Assembly: GCA_050329935.1 (NCBI GenBank)
Contig: JBHJOI010000128.1
Span: forward strand, 1-38,032
DNA length: 38,032 nucleotides
Reading direction: 5' to 3'
DNA from: CAYSFW01 sp050329935
GTDB lineage: Bacteria > Pseudomonadota > Gammaproteobacteria > UWMA-0217
Shown: positions 10,171 through 17,587 of the stretch, piece after piece
Layout: the number at the start of each line of letters is the position of its first letter
Numbering within the stretch: position 1 is the stretch's first letter
Translations under genes and position numbers: made by a program
The notes under the pieces: model-generated
The model's input: the letters and a program-made list of their open reading frames with translations, nothing else
Databases searched by the model: none
What the model was told of the DNA's origin: nothing

Positions 10171-11064
10171 TCAGCCCACCGGGAGCGTGTCCTTGCGCAG
10201 GATCGGTTTCGCCTTCGGACCTTTCTCAACCTGGCCGCGCGATTCCAGCCAGACGATCGCGCCGGTCGGACAGCGCTGGATGCTGACCTTGGAGGCCACC
10301 TCGTTCCTCGCGTAATCAACCACCGCGAGGTTGTGCCGCACATGAATCAGGCCCGCCGGAGAATCCACCACGCAGCGTTCGCAGGCGGTGCAGGCGACCT
10401 CGCATTCCGCCTCGGCGGCGTCGCCGAATTGCTCGTTCTTGCAGGCCACCCACAGCCGGTGGCTCACGCCATGCAGCTCGAAAAGGTTCTTTGGACAGAC
10501 GTCGACGCAGTCGCCGCAGGCGGTGCAAAGATCCTCGTCGACGACCGGCAGGCCGAATGCGTTCATCGTGATCGCGTTGAAGGTGCAGACCTCGGCGCAA
10601 TCCGCCAAACCCAGGCAGCCCCAGGCGCAGCCCTTGCCGCCGCCGGAGACGACCGCCGCGGCGCGACAGCTCTTGAGCCCGGCGTAGGTCGCCCGCATCC
10701 ATGCGACGTGGCGGCCACCGGCGCAGGCCAGCCGCGCGACGCGCTTTTCGCGGTCGCCGAGCTCGACCCCGAGCACCGCCGCGATCGTGGTATTGCCTTC
10801 CTTGGAGTTGACCGTGCATTGGGCCGGCTCGACCGTGCCGGCAATGAGTTTTTCGGCGAAGATTCGGCACCCCGGTTCGCCGCAGGCACCGCAGTTCGCG
10901 TGCGGCAACAACTCGTCGACGGTGTCGATGCGCGGGTCTTCCCAGACGTACAGAAACCGGTTCGCGATCGCGAGCAGCGAAGCAAGCACGATCCCGAGCG
11001 CCGCCATCAGTCCGAGCGCCAGCGCCGTATCGGTGGTCAGTAGCGATTCAAGCATCGAGCCCAT
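10171..11064 (-). CDS. rnfB: Rnf complex ferredoxin-like subunit RnfB, extended form
   Basis: RnfB is the membrane-anchored multi-cluster subunit that takes electrons from ferredoxin. The 297-residue protein has an N-terminal span (about residues 13-35) and a first cluster motif with Cys58, Cys61, Cys66 and Cys83 (NCGACGEPGC). Then come CAWGC/CAEVC (Cys146, 150, 156, 160), CTACGDCVDVCP (180-190), and CTACERC (225-231) with a later CP at 265. In the last motif the expected fourth Cys after CxxCxxC is Asp, the distant Cys265 may replace it. It is about 100 residues longer than E. coli RnfB (192). It is the first gene of the operon. The start could be MGSML (11064) or the Met at 11055; neither has a strong ribosome site. 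Confidence 0.94.
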   Translation of the reverse strand: MGSMLESLLTTDTALALGLMAALGIVLASLLAIANRFLYVWEDPRIDTVDELLPHANCGACGEPGCRIFAEKLIAGTVEPAQCTVNSKEGNTTIAAVLGVELGDREKRVARLACAGGRHVAWMRATYAGLKSCRAAAVVSGGGKGCAWGCLGLADCAEVCTFNAITMNAFGLPVVDEDLCTACGDCVDVCPKNLFELHGVSHRLWVACKNEQFGDAAEAECEVACTACERCVVDSPAGLIHVRHNLAVVDYARNEVASKVSIQRCPTGAIVWLESRGQVEKGPKAKPILRKDTLPVG

Positions 11065-11133
11065 GTGACAGTCCGGTTAAAACCCTGCACGTAGTGGTTG
11101 TTTTTTGACCTTACGAGATGCGTGGTCGTTGTG

Positions 11134-11148
11134 GAAATCAATAATTTC
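11134..11148. promoter_or_regulatory. Palindrome in the divergent rnfB / LysR intergenic region
   Basis: The 124-base gap between the divergent rnfB and LysR-type genes contains the perfect inverted repeat GAAAT, 5-nt spacer, ATTTC, in an A/T-rich patch. LysR-type regulators usually bind imperfect dyads located between their own gene and a divergent target, so this is the best visible operator candidate. Binding is inferred, not shown. Confidence 0.4.
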
Positions 11149-11188
11149 AATCGTTACCATTGCGTGAGCCAATAATGAGCCTCGCGCA

Positions 11189-12136
11189 ATGACTTCCGAC
11201 GTTCACTACTACAAACAGACCCGTTACAAACTGCTGCGCACGTTCTGTTCGGTTGCGCAGAAAGAGAGCATCACCCAGGCGGCGACGGAGCTTTACATCA
11301 GCCAACCCACGGTTTCATTACAGATTCAGGCGCTGGAGCGGGAAATGGGGCAGACCCTGTTCGAGCGGCGCGGGCCGAGGATCAGGCTGACGCCGGAAGG
11401 ACACGTGCTGTATCAACTGGTGCAACCCTTGACCGCCGGGTTCGACTCGCTGAAGGAATCGTTCGCAGCCAGTCTCGGCAAGATCGAGGAGGGCGAGCTC
11501 AGCATCGCCGCAGGGCAGTCGACCGGCTTGTATGTGTTGCCGCGCTATTTGCAGGACTTCAAACAACGCTTTCCGAAGATTCACTTGCGCTTGCACAACG
11601 TGACCGGGCAGGGCGGCATGAAAATGCTGCACGCCGACGACGTCGATCTCGCGATCGGACCGTTGTTGCAGGTGCCAGAAGGTATTGTCTACAAGCCGTT
11701 CATGAGCTTCGACTCGTTTCTGATCACGCCGCTCGACCACCCGCTCGCGGCGCTGGAAACCGTCTCGCTGGCGGACATCAGCCCCTATGGTTTGATTCTG
11801 CCACCGCGGAATCTCAGCACTTGGCGGATGGTCGATACGGTGTTCCGACAGCACAGCGTGCCGTACACGGTCGCGATGGAGGCAGGCGGCTGGGAGATCG
11901 TCAAGAAGTATGTCGAACTCGGGCTCGGCATTTCGTTGGTGACCGAAGTCTGTCTCAATGGCAACGAGCGCATACATAAGGTACCGCTGCGCCACCTGTT
12001 CCCGTCGCGTCACTATGGCGTGATCGTGCGCAAGGGCAAGTTCTTCACCCCGCAGGCGAAGGAATTCATTCGCATGTTTCGCGAGGACTTTTTCGACGAC
12101 ACCAGCGGCGAGACGCTGACGGGGCAGGGCAACTGA
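11189..12136 (+). CDS. LysR-type transcriptional regulator, divergent from the rnf-nifJ operon
   Basis: The 315-residue protein has an N-terminal winged helix-turn-helix (about residues 12-72, with SITQAATELYISQPTVSLQI and the LFERRG.RIRLTPEG wing typical of the family) followed by a periplasmic-binding-protein-like effector domain (about 95-300). The N terminus RYKLLRTFCSVAQKESITQA and several effector-domain segments recall the CysB/CbbR branch, but I cannot assign a ligand. It is transcribed away from rnfB and is the obvious candidate regulator of the operon; LysR proteins commonly control the adjacent divergent gene and themselves. No strong ribosome site precedes the ATG, and the chosen start gives a normal family N terminus. 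Confidence 0.92.
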   Translation: MTSDVHYYKQTRYKLLRTFCSVAQKESITQAATELYISQPTVSLQIQALEREMGQTLFERRGPRIRLTPEGHVLYQLVQPLTAGFDSLKESFAASLGKIEEGELSIAAGQSTGLYVLPRYLQDFKQRFPKIHLRLHNVTGQGGMKMLHADDVDLAIGPLLQVPEGIVYKPFMSFDSFLITPLDHPLAALETVSLADISPYGLILPPRNLSTWRMVDTVFRQHSVPYTVAMEAGGWEIVKKYVELGLGISLVTEVCLNGNERIHKVPLRHLFPSRHYGVIVRKGKFFTPQAKEFIRMFREDFFDDTSGETLTGQGN

Positions 12137-12144
12137 CGCACCCG

Positions 12145-12162
12145 CGCGCGTCTCGCGCGTTT
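12145..12162 (+). terminator. Short GC hairpin after the LysR gene
   Basis: CGCGCG, TCT, CGCGCG followed by TTT lies nine bases after the LysR stop, between convergent genes. The stem is self-complementary and very short-looped and the T run is only three bases, so this is a weak terminator candidate. Confidence 0.3.
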
Positions 12163-12181
12163 GGTCGCCGCGCCGCGCGGT

Positions 12182-12682
12182 CTAGCGCGCCGAGTTGAGA
12201 TCGTCGGTGAAGGCTTTGCTGGTCACAACGTCGGCATAGGTGATGGTGTGCGGCGCGAGCTCGATCCGCTCATAGTGCGGCCGGACCGACTGGCTGGGGT
12301 CGAAAGCGTCGGGGCTGAAACTCTCGATCGCGAGAATCCGTCCGCCGGTGATCGTCACCGTGAAGCGGTGCCGCGTCGAGCCATCCACCGGACTTGTGTC
12401 GAACAGCTTGATGTCGCCGTCGATCCGGGCGTGGGTCGCCAGGGCTTGATACAGCTCCGGCGTGGTCTGGTCGATACGCTTGGTCAGACGCACCGGCAGG
12501 ATCTGGCGGCGCGTTGAGATCCGATGCGTCACCGCGTCGGCGGTCGCGCGCGAACCGAAACCCACCTCCGCCAGCTCGATGTGATCGGCCGAGACATCGA
12601 CCCCACCGAACGTTGCATGCGTGGTGTCGCCCGAGAGCGCGGTGCCGTTGACGTTCAGCGCGGCGTAACTCAGCAGGGCCAT
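12182..12682 (-). CDS. Hcp/TssD-like protein (type VI secretion tube family), orphan
   Basis: The 166-residue product resembles the Hcp1 beta-barrel family: an N-terminal strand region, a central variable part, and a C-terminal pattern of a strand (FTVTITGGRILAIESFSP) followed by ERIELAPHTITYADVV, matching the place where Hcp proteins carry their conserved 'Y.KI.W.Y' strand. Hcp forms the hexameric inner tube of type VI secretion and can chaperone or carry effectors. The start has GGAGGAAA at good spacing. No other type VI gene is in the window, so this is an orphan copy. It stands head-to-head with the EndoU-type gene at 13011, which may be meaningful. The assignment rests on pattern, not on a strong motif. 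Confidence 0.5.
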   Translation of the reverse strand: MALLSYAALNVNGTALSGDTTHATFGGVDVSADHIELAEVGFGSRATADAVTHRISTRRQILPVRLTKRIDQTTPELYQALATHARIDGDIKLFDTSPVDGSTRHRFTVTITGGRILAIESFSPDAFDPSQSVRPHYERIELAPHTITYADVVTSKAFTDDLNSAR

Positions 12683-13010
12683 CGTCGTTTCCTCCGGGTT
12701 CTAGCTGGCTCGCGACGGGTCATGTGAACAATCCCCTCTAAACGCGAAACGGTTCGTCGCGGCGCCGATGGAAAAAAAGTATAGCAGTTCGGGAAATACC
12801 CGCCCCGTTTCGTGGATGCGGCGTTGGGCTTCTCGTTACCCTGACGGATGCCCATCGAAAAGATTCCCGGCGCTGAAAATATTCCTTTAAATCTATGAAA
12901 TTCTGTTTCGACCGCGAATGTCGCCAACGCACGCCAGCCCACTCATACGACAGGAATTTCCAAGTCGAATGCGCTAGGATGCCGTTTTTGGCATCCGGGG
13001 AGCAGACGGC
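12683..13010. other. A/T-rich divergent intergenic region
   Basis: This 328-base gap separates the divergent Hcp-like and EndoU-like genes and should hold both promoters. It is richer in A/T than the flanking genes (for instance around 12860-12905). The only clear structure is the hairpin at 12977-12996. The short reading frames here are not convincing. Confidence 0.5.
12977..12996 (+). promoter_or_regulatory. Hairpin just ahead of the EndoU-like gene
   Basis: A perfect 7-bp stem (GGATGCC / GGCATCC) with the loop GTTTTT ends one base before the ribosome site GGGGAG of the gene at 13011. If transcribed, it sits in the 5' leader and could influence translation or mRNA stability; if not, it could be an operator. 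Confidence 0.4.
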
Positions 13011-13610
13011 ATGAATTCTCACCGTCGACCAGCGATTGGCGTCATGCTAGGCGTAGCCGCGATCGGGTTGATGGCTTGCCAGCCCGCGGTTGATGGCAAC
13101 AAATCGAAAGCTGGCAAGATGAGCGCTGGCACGGAAGCCCTCACCTGCCCCTCGCATCGGTGGGGCAAGGCGAGCAATGGCGTCGAGGTCAATTACGACC
13201 ACATCTTTTGCGGTGAGTTGAACAGCAAGGGGCGCGTCGTGGGTTTCCATTCACGCCCGCGAGGCAACGATCCGAACACCGTAGCCAATATGCGCGTCAC
13301 CCAAAAGCCCAACAAGCAAGGGATTTATGCCGGGCAATGGGAATTGGTCGGCAACAAGGGCGGTGACAAATTCTCGACCTTTTTTCCTGACCATTGCACC
13401 CCAACCCAGGTGATCAATACCATCGGACATGCCGCCCGCAACCAACAAGCCTGCCCGAAAAGTGCGCCCGATTGGGCATGGTGCGGCCCTAGCGCGCCCA
13501 AAAAGGATGATTCGGAGGCTTACTGCCGCGGTGCCGATGGCACGAATTATCTTATCGCGGGCGCGTCTTCGTCGCGTGGCGGGGTCAATACCGCGTTTCC
13601 ACTCCGCTAA
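13011..13610 (+). CDS. Lipoprotein with EndoU-type nuclease domain (putative toxin)
   Basis: The 199-residue protein starts with a lipoprotein signal (basic MNSHRR, hydrophobic stretch, lipobox GLMAC with Cys23). From about residue 60 it matches the bacterial EndoU family, metal-independent RNases used as toxins: DHIFCGEL (His64) and VGFHSRP (His80) are the paired histidines, GGDKFSTFFPDHCTP (Lys120) fits the Lys and the STFFP motif, and the C terminus NTAFPLR is the usual last strand. Several cysteines (45, 67, 129, 148, 158, 172) could form disulfides in the periplasm. The ribosome site is GGGGAGCAGACGGC. The gene is followed after 24 bases by a small acidic protein. A lipid anchor on an EndoU domain is unusual for a delivered toxin; cleavable export or surface display are alternatives. 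Confidence 0.75.
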   Translation: MNSHRRPAIGVMLGVAAIGLMACQPAVDGNKSKAGKMSAGTEALTCPSHRWGKASNGVEVNYDHIFCGELNSKGRVVGFHSRPRGNDPNTVANMRVTQKPNKQGIYAGQWELVGNKGGDKFSTFFPDHCTPTQVINTIGHAARNQQACPKSAPDWAWCGPSAPKKDDSEAYCRGADGTNYLIAGASSSRGGVNTAFPLR

Positions 13611-13634
13611 CCCGCTGCTTGAGGAGCGACACCC

Positions 13635-13961
13635 ATGATGAATGAGTTGGAATGGCAGCAGTGGCGGCAACAAGGCGCGGGTCATGCGGCAGCGGCGGCC
13701 TTCTTGCTGCTGGACGTGCAAACCAACCTGGCCATGCTGGATATCTTGCAGGCAAGGCTGGACAAACTCAGGGCAGACCCCGACGCCGAGCCTTATGCCC
13801 TCAGTGGCAATAGCTATTTCGTCCAGCTAGGGCCACGACAGGTCTTGATCGAAGCGTTGTATGGCGATGATATCGAACCCGTGACGCTCGATCTGGATGA
13901 TTTTCGCGATGCGCTCGGGTACTGGCGGGTTCGGATTGAGGCTGATGGCGACTTCGAATAG
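13635..13961 (+). CDS. Small acidic protein, candidate immunity partner of the EndoU-like protein
   Basis: The 108-residue product is acidic (many Asp/Glu, especially in the C-terminal half, DDIEPVTLDLDDF), has no signal peptide and no cysteine, and is predicted helical in the first half. It lies 24 bases downstream of the EndoU-like gene on the same strand with AGGAGCGAC upstream of the ATG pair at 13635/13638, so the two are probably one transcript. I do not recognise the family. Position, size and charge fit an immunity protein that would bind a basic nuclease surface, but a leaderless protein would act in the cytoplasm whereas the neighbour is exported, so it would protect against incoming toxin rather than the exported form. 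Confidence 0.6.
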   Translation: MMNELEWQQWRQQGAGHAAAAAFLLLDVQTNLAMLDILQARLDKLRADPDAEPYALSGNSYFVQLGPRQVLIEALYGDDIEPVTLDLDDFRDALGYWRVRIEADGDFE

Positions 13962-14118
13962 GCATTTGGGCGTTCGTCCATCGCGTTGATTGCCAGCCTT
14001 TCGGTTTGTCGCCGATGCTGATTGGTAAGGTGGTGGGTCGGTGAGCGCGACGGACTCAGGGGTGCAGCTAGAAGTAAGAACGCGCCATCTCGTATCCGGG
14101 TAGCCTGCCGAATTGATT

Positions 14119-14856
14119 TTAGTTAGCCGCCTTGAGTGCCAGGGACACACTCGCCACCAGCAATAACACGCCAATCAAACGGTTCATTTGCGCGTGGCTG
14201 AGGCCGGTGTGCACATGCTCGCCGAGCCAGAGTGCGCCCAGCATCAGCGGCAGCGCCCCCAGGGCGCTCCACCACACCGCTTGCGCCAGCAGTAAGCCGG
14301 CCAGAAAGAAGGTGGCGATACGCGTTGCCCCTTCGATGAAGAACAAGGCGGAAAATGCGGCTCGCAAGGCGGTTTTATCCGGGATGCGGTGATTCAGGTA
14401 GATCACATAGGGCGGGCCGCCCGTGCCGAACAGCCCGCCGATTGTTCCGCCGGTCAGCGATGCCGGAATGGCCCACCACCGCGAGACGGGCTTCGCGCCT
14501 TTTAAGTTCAACAGACTGCGGATGGCGAAAAGGAAAATGAAGGTCGCCAACGTCAGCAGCATGGGCGTCATGGGCAGCTTGACCAGTAATTGCGTGCCGA
14601 CAATCACGCCGACGAGGCTGAAAGGGATCAATATCCCAACTTCCTTCCACTCCACATGCTTGAAGTCCACCCCGCCCAGGATCAGGGAGGCGGTGAAATC
14701 CAGCAGCAAAATCAGCGGTACGACGTAGGTGAGTGGCAGGAACAGCGCCAGCAACGGCACGGCGATCAATCCTGATCCGAATCCGGCGATGCCGCGAATG
14801 AAATAGGCCAGCAGCACAATCGCGGCGGCGGTGGCGTATTGCCAAGGTTCCATCAT
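14119..14856 (-). CDS. TauE/SafE-family sulfite/sulfonate exporter-like membrane protein
   Basis: The 245-residue protein has about eight hydrophobic segments and the family pattern of a first span ending in GIAGFGSGLIAVPLL and a second repeat with GGTIGGLFGTGGPPYVIYL, the duplicated Gly/Pro-rich half that defines TauE/SafE (DUF81) exporters. Members move sulfite, sulfoacetate or other organosulfur anions out across the inner membrane; substrate cannot be told from sequence. The start is taken at the Met pair 14856/14853 because the longer open frame upstream has no membrane character and no ribosome site. It is a single gene, separated from its neighbours. Confidence 0.88.
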   Translation of the reverse strand: MMEPWQYATAAAIVLLAYFIRGIAGFGSGLIAVPLLALFLPLTYVVPLILLLDFTASLILGGVDFKHVEWKEVGILIPFSLVGVIVGTQLLVKLPMTPMLLTLATFIFLFAIRSLLNLKGAKPVSRWWAIPASLTGGTIGGLFGTGGPPYVIYLNHRIPDKTALRAAFSALFFIEGATRIATFFLAGLLLAQAVWWSALGALPLMLGALWLGEHVHTGLSHAQMNRLIGVLLLVASVSLALKAAN

Positions 14857-15253
14857 GTGTTCGTGGCTGAAACGGTTGCCGATGGTAACACGCTGAGCGG
14901 CGTCGCCCCGGGGATCAGCGATGCCATCGTTCACGCGTTTGACACCGTCAAACCACGAGAGGTTACGGCGGTCGTCCGCGAGAATGGCGTTCATGAGACC
15001 GTCCGCCGTAACGTAGGTGCTCGTTCGGCGAGGCTATGCCTCTGCGGTCGGGTCATGCGTTCCACGCGGACACCCGTCCACGGCATCGCGATTTTCCTGG
15101 AACCGGTCGCGATCCTCGCTCAGCGTTGTTCGCGATAATCGATTCGCCGGTTTGGCGACTGTCAAATGGCTGAAACGTTGCGCGCCTATCATGCGCGAAA
15201 GCCCACGAGTTGGGCTGTGTGTCTCAATACAATCGTCACCGATAGGAGCACCC
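14857..15253. other. Intergenic region upstream of phoX
   Basis: About 400 bases between the divergent exporter and phosphatase genes. No protein frame looks real. The useful content is the Pho-box-like element at 15159-15176 and the ribosome site ATAGGAGCACCC directly before the phoX ATG. Confidence 0.5.
15159..15176 (+). promoter_or_regulatory. Pho-box-like element
   Basis: CTGTCAAATGGCTGAAAC has two CTG-starting half-sites 11 bases apart, the spacing of the PhoB direct repeat (consensus CTGTCAT..4 nt..CTGTCAY). The first half is a perfect CTGTCA; the second is CTGAAA. It lies 78 bases before the phoX start. PhoB control of phoX is well known in other proteobacteria, so this is a plausible but unproven site. 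Confidence 0.45.
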
Positions 15254-17413
15254 ATGAGCAGCAATCTACATCCCGACGGCAAGCTGAATCCGAGCAACAG
15301 CGTCAGCAATCGTTCCGGCAATGAATCCATTCTCGATGTGATCGAACAACGTCAGCTGAGCCGGCGCGGTTTCCTGAAGACCACCGCCGGCGCGGCGGCG
15401 ATGACCGTATTTGGCGCCAGCGCGGTCGATGTCGTGACGAACGAGGCCGAGGCCGGTCGTCCGAAAAATGGCATGGCGCGGATCGGGTTCACCGCGGTGG
15501 CCGCCAATGTGGTGCCGATGACCGACGCGGTGACGGTACCGCACGGCTATTCCGCGCGGACCTTGATCGCCTGGGGTGATTCCCTGAGCATGGCGCCGCA
15601 CTGGGATCCGGCCGGTGCGATGGACGAGGCGACGCAGTTGCGCACCTATGGTTCGCACACGGACGGGATGCATTATTTCCCGTTCCGCGGTCGGGTTGGT
15701 AATCAACTCGGATTGCTGGTGACCAACAGCGAATACTGCGATCCGTCGTTGGTCAACAATGTGGTGCCCGCGGCCAATTATCCAACCGCGCCGCTGACGC
15801 TGGAGATGGTGCGCGCGCAACAAGCGGCGCATGGCGTTAACGTCGTCACCGTGGGCAAGGGCCTGTTCGGCAATCAGCTCGGGATCTGGGAAGTGGTTCG
15901 GCAGTCGCCGTTCAACCGCCGCATCACCGGCAACACGCCTTGTGCGATCCGCGGTCCCGCCGCCGGTCACGATCTGATGAAATCAATCCGCTTCGACATC
16001 TCGACCGCGACACCCATCGGCAAGAATGACGGTTACAGCGCGAATGGCACGCTCAATAACTGCGCGCATGGTTACACGCCCTGGGGCACGTATCTGACTT
16101 GCGAGGAAAACTGGAACGGCTATTTCGCGGCGCCGACGCAAGGCGCGGAAATCAACCCGGATCTGTTCGACCAGAAGGCCGAGATTCTCAACGGTCAATC
16201 GCGTTACGGCATCAGCAAGACCGGCTTCGGTTATCGCTGGCACGAGGCCGATCCGCGGTTCAATGCTGATACCAACCCGCTCGAACCCAATCTGTTTGGC
16301 TGGGTCGTCGAGATCGATCCGTTTGATCCGCAGAGCGATCCGGTCAAGCGCACGGCGATGGGCCGCTTTAAGCACGAGAGTGCGCAGGTAGTGGTTGATA
16401 AGCACGATCACGTGGCGTTCTACATGGGTGACGACGAGCGCAACGAGTATGTCTATAAGTTCGTCTGTGATCGCCGTTTGACCCGCCGTAATCCAGCCGC
16501 CAACCGCGACATGCTTGATCATGGCGCGCTCTACGTGGCCAGGTTCAATGCCGATGGCACCGGTGAGTGGCTGCCGCTGGTCTGGGGGCAGAATGGTTTG
16601 ACGGCCGAAAACGGCTTTGGCAGTCAGGCCGAGGTGTTGATCAAGACCCGTCAGGCCGCCGATTTCGTCGGTGCGACGATGATGGACCGCCCGGAGTGGA
16701 CCGCGGCCCATCCTGAAACGGGCGAGGTCTATCTAACCCTGACCAATAATAGCCGTCGTGGCAACACGCCGGCTTCGAGCAACAAGGCCGATGGCACGAG
16801 CAACGCGGCCAGCGCCAATCCGGCGGTGGATGCGGCGAATCCGCGCCCCGACAACGACTTCGGGCACATTCTGCGCTGGCGCGAGGCGCACGGTAGCGTG
16901 ATGTCCACGCACTTCGAGTGGGACATCTTCGCGCAGTGCGGCGACAAGTCGACGGCCAAGACCCTGGGCGCAAGCTATGACCCCGCGGGCCACGATGGCT
17001 ACGTCGGCAATATCAACGGCGACGATTACGGCGCGCCGGACGGGCTCTGGTTTGACCAGGACGGCCGGCTCTGGATTCAGACCGACCAGCAAGGCGACGC
17101 GACTGGAGATTGGGTCAATATCGGCGGCAACGTCATGATGTGCGCGGACATTGAGACTGGCGAGACCAAGCGCTTTCTGACCAGTCCGCGCAATTGCGAG
17201 GTGACCGGAGTGGTTTCAACGCCCGACGGTAAAACCATGTTCGTGGGCATTCAGCATCCGGGCGAGGACTGGAAAACCAGCCCCACGGATAACTCCACGT
17301 GGCCTGATAGCGGCGTCAACGGTCCGACGACCTATAAAGGCGTCGTACCGGCCAAGCCGCGTTCCGGCGTGGTCGTGATTACCAAGGATGACGGCGGCGT
17401 GGTCGGCAGCTGA
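15254..17413 (+). CDS. phoX: PhoX-type alkaline phosphatase, Tat-exported
   Basis: PhoX enzymes (DUF839) are calcium/iron-dependent phosphatases that release phosphate from organic esters in the periplasm. The 719-residue product has a twin-arginine signal, LSRRGFLKTTAGAAA at about residues 36-50, after a long N-terminal lead that is common in this family. Recognisable PhoX segments include HTDGMHYFPF, GPAAGHDLM, the CEENWNGYF motif (about residue 290) and FKHESAQVV; the C-terminal half has the propeller-like repeats ending in TSPRNCEVTGV. The start at 15254 is set by ATAGGAGCACCC. It is a single gene with a Pho-box-like site upstream and convergent with zwf. Confidence 0.93.
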   Translation: MSSNLHPDGKLNPSNSVSNRSGNESILDVIEQRQLSRRGFLKTTAGAAAMTVFGASAVDVVTNEAEAGRPKNGMARIGFTAVAANVVPMTDAVTVPHGYSARTLIAWGDSLSMAPHWDPAGAMDEATQLRTYGSHTDGMHYFPFRGRVGNQLGLLVTNSEYCDPSLVNNVVPAANYPTAPLTLEMVRAQQAAHGVNVVTVGKGLFGNQLGIWEVVRQSPFNRRITGNTPCAIRGPAAGHDLMKSIRFDISTATPIGKNDGYSANGTLNNCAHGYTPWGTYLTCEENWNGYFAAPTQGAEINPDLFDQKAEILNGQSRYGISKTGFGYRWHEADPRFNADTNPLEPNLFGWVVEIDPFDPQSDPVKRTAMGRFKHESAQVVVDKHDHVAFYMGDDERNEYVYKFVCDRRLTRRNPAANRDMLDHGALYVARFNADGTGEWLPLVWGQNGLTAENGFGSQAEVLIKTRQAADFVGATMMDRPEWTAAHPETGEVYLTLTNNSRRGNTPASSNKADGTSNAASANPAVDAANPRPDNDFGHILRWREAHGSVMSTHFEWDIFAQCGDKSTAKTLGASYDPAGHDGYVGNINGDDYGAPDGLWFDQDGRLWIQTDQQGDATGDWVNIGGNVMMCADIETGETKRFLTSPRNCEVTGVVSTPDGKTMFVGIQHPGEDWKTSPTDNSTWPDSGVNGPTTYKGVVPAKPRSGVVVITKDDGGVVGS

Positions 17414-17455
17414 CGCGATTGACGTTTACGCGTCGACTGTCGGACCTTCCTGTAG

Positions 17456-17530
17456 GTTGGGGTGAGCTTGCGAACCCCAACGATGCGATTCAACCTTGTG
17501 GGATAGTTGGGGTGCCTTCGTCACCCCAAC
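17456..17530. repeat. REP-like palindromic repeats, two copies
   Basis: Between the convergent phoX and zwf genes lie two related hairpins: 17456-17481 (GTTGGGGT, 10-nt loop, ACCCCAAC) and 17506-17530 (GTTGGGGTG, CCTTCGT, CACCCCAAC). The second matches the reverse complement of 22872-22896 with one mismatch. Such dispersed palindromes between convergent genes often act as mRNA ends or bidirectional terminators and are spread by REP-associated transposases; none is present here. Confidence 0.75.
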
Positions 17531-17587
17531 GAACTACCCTGCCCGGAGTGTCGATCATCCTCCGGAACAGCTTCATCGCGGTAAACG

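Noticed and set aside
5174..10286. Very long open frames on the plus strand opposite nifJ and rnfC (for instance 7545-10286)
   Set aside because: High GC gives long antisense frames; their products have no family features and are dominated by Arg, Ala, Asp and Gly typical of shadow translations of the real minus-strand genes.
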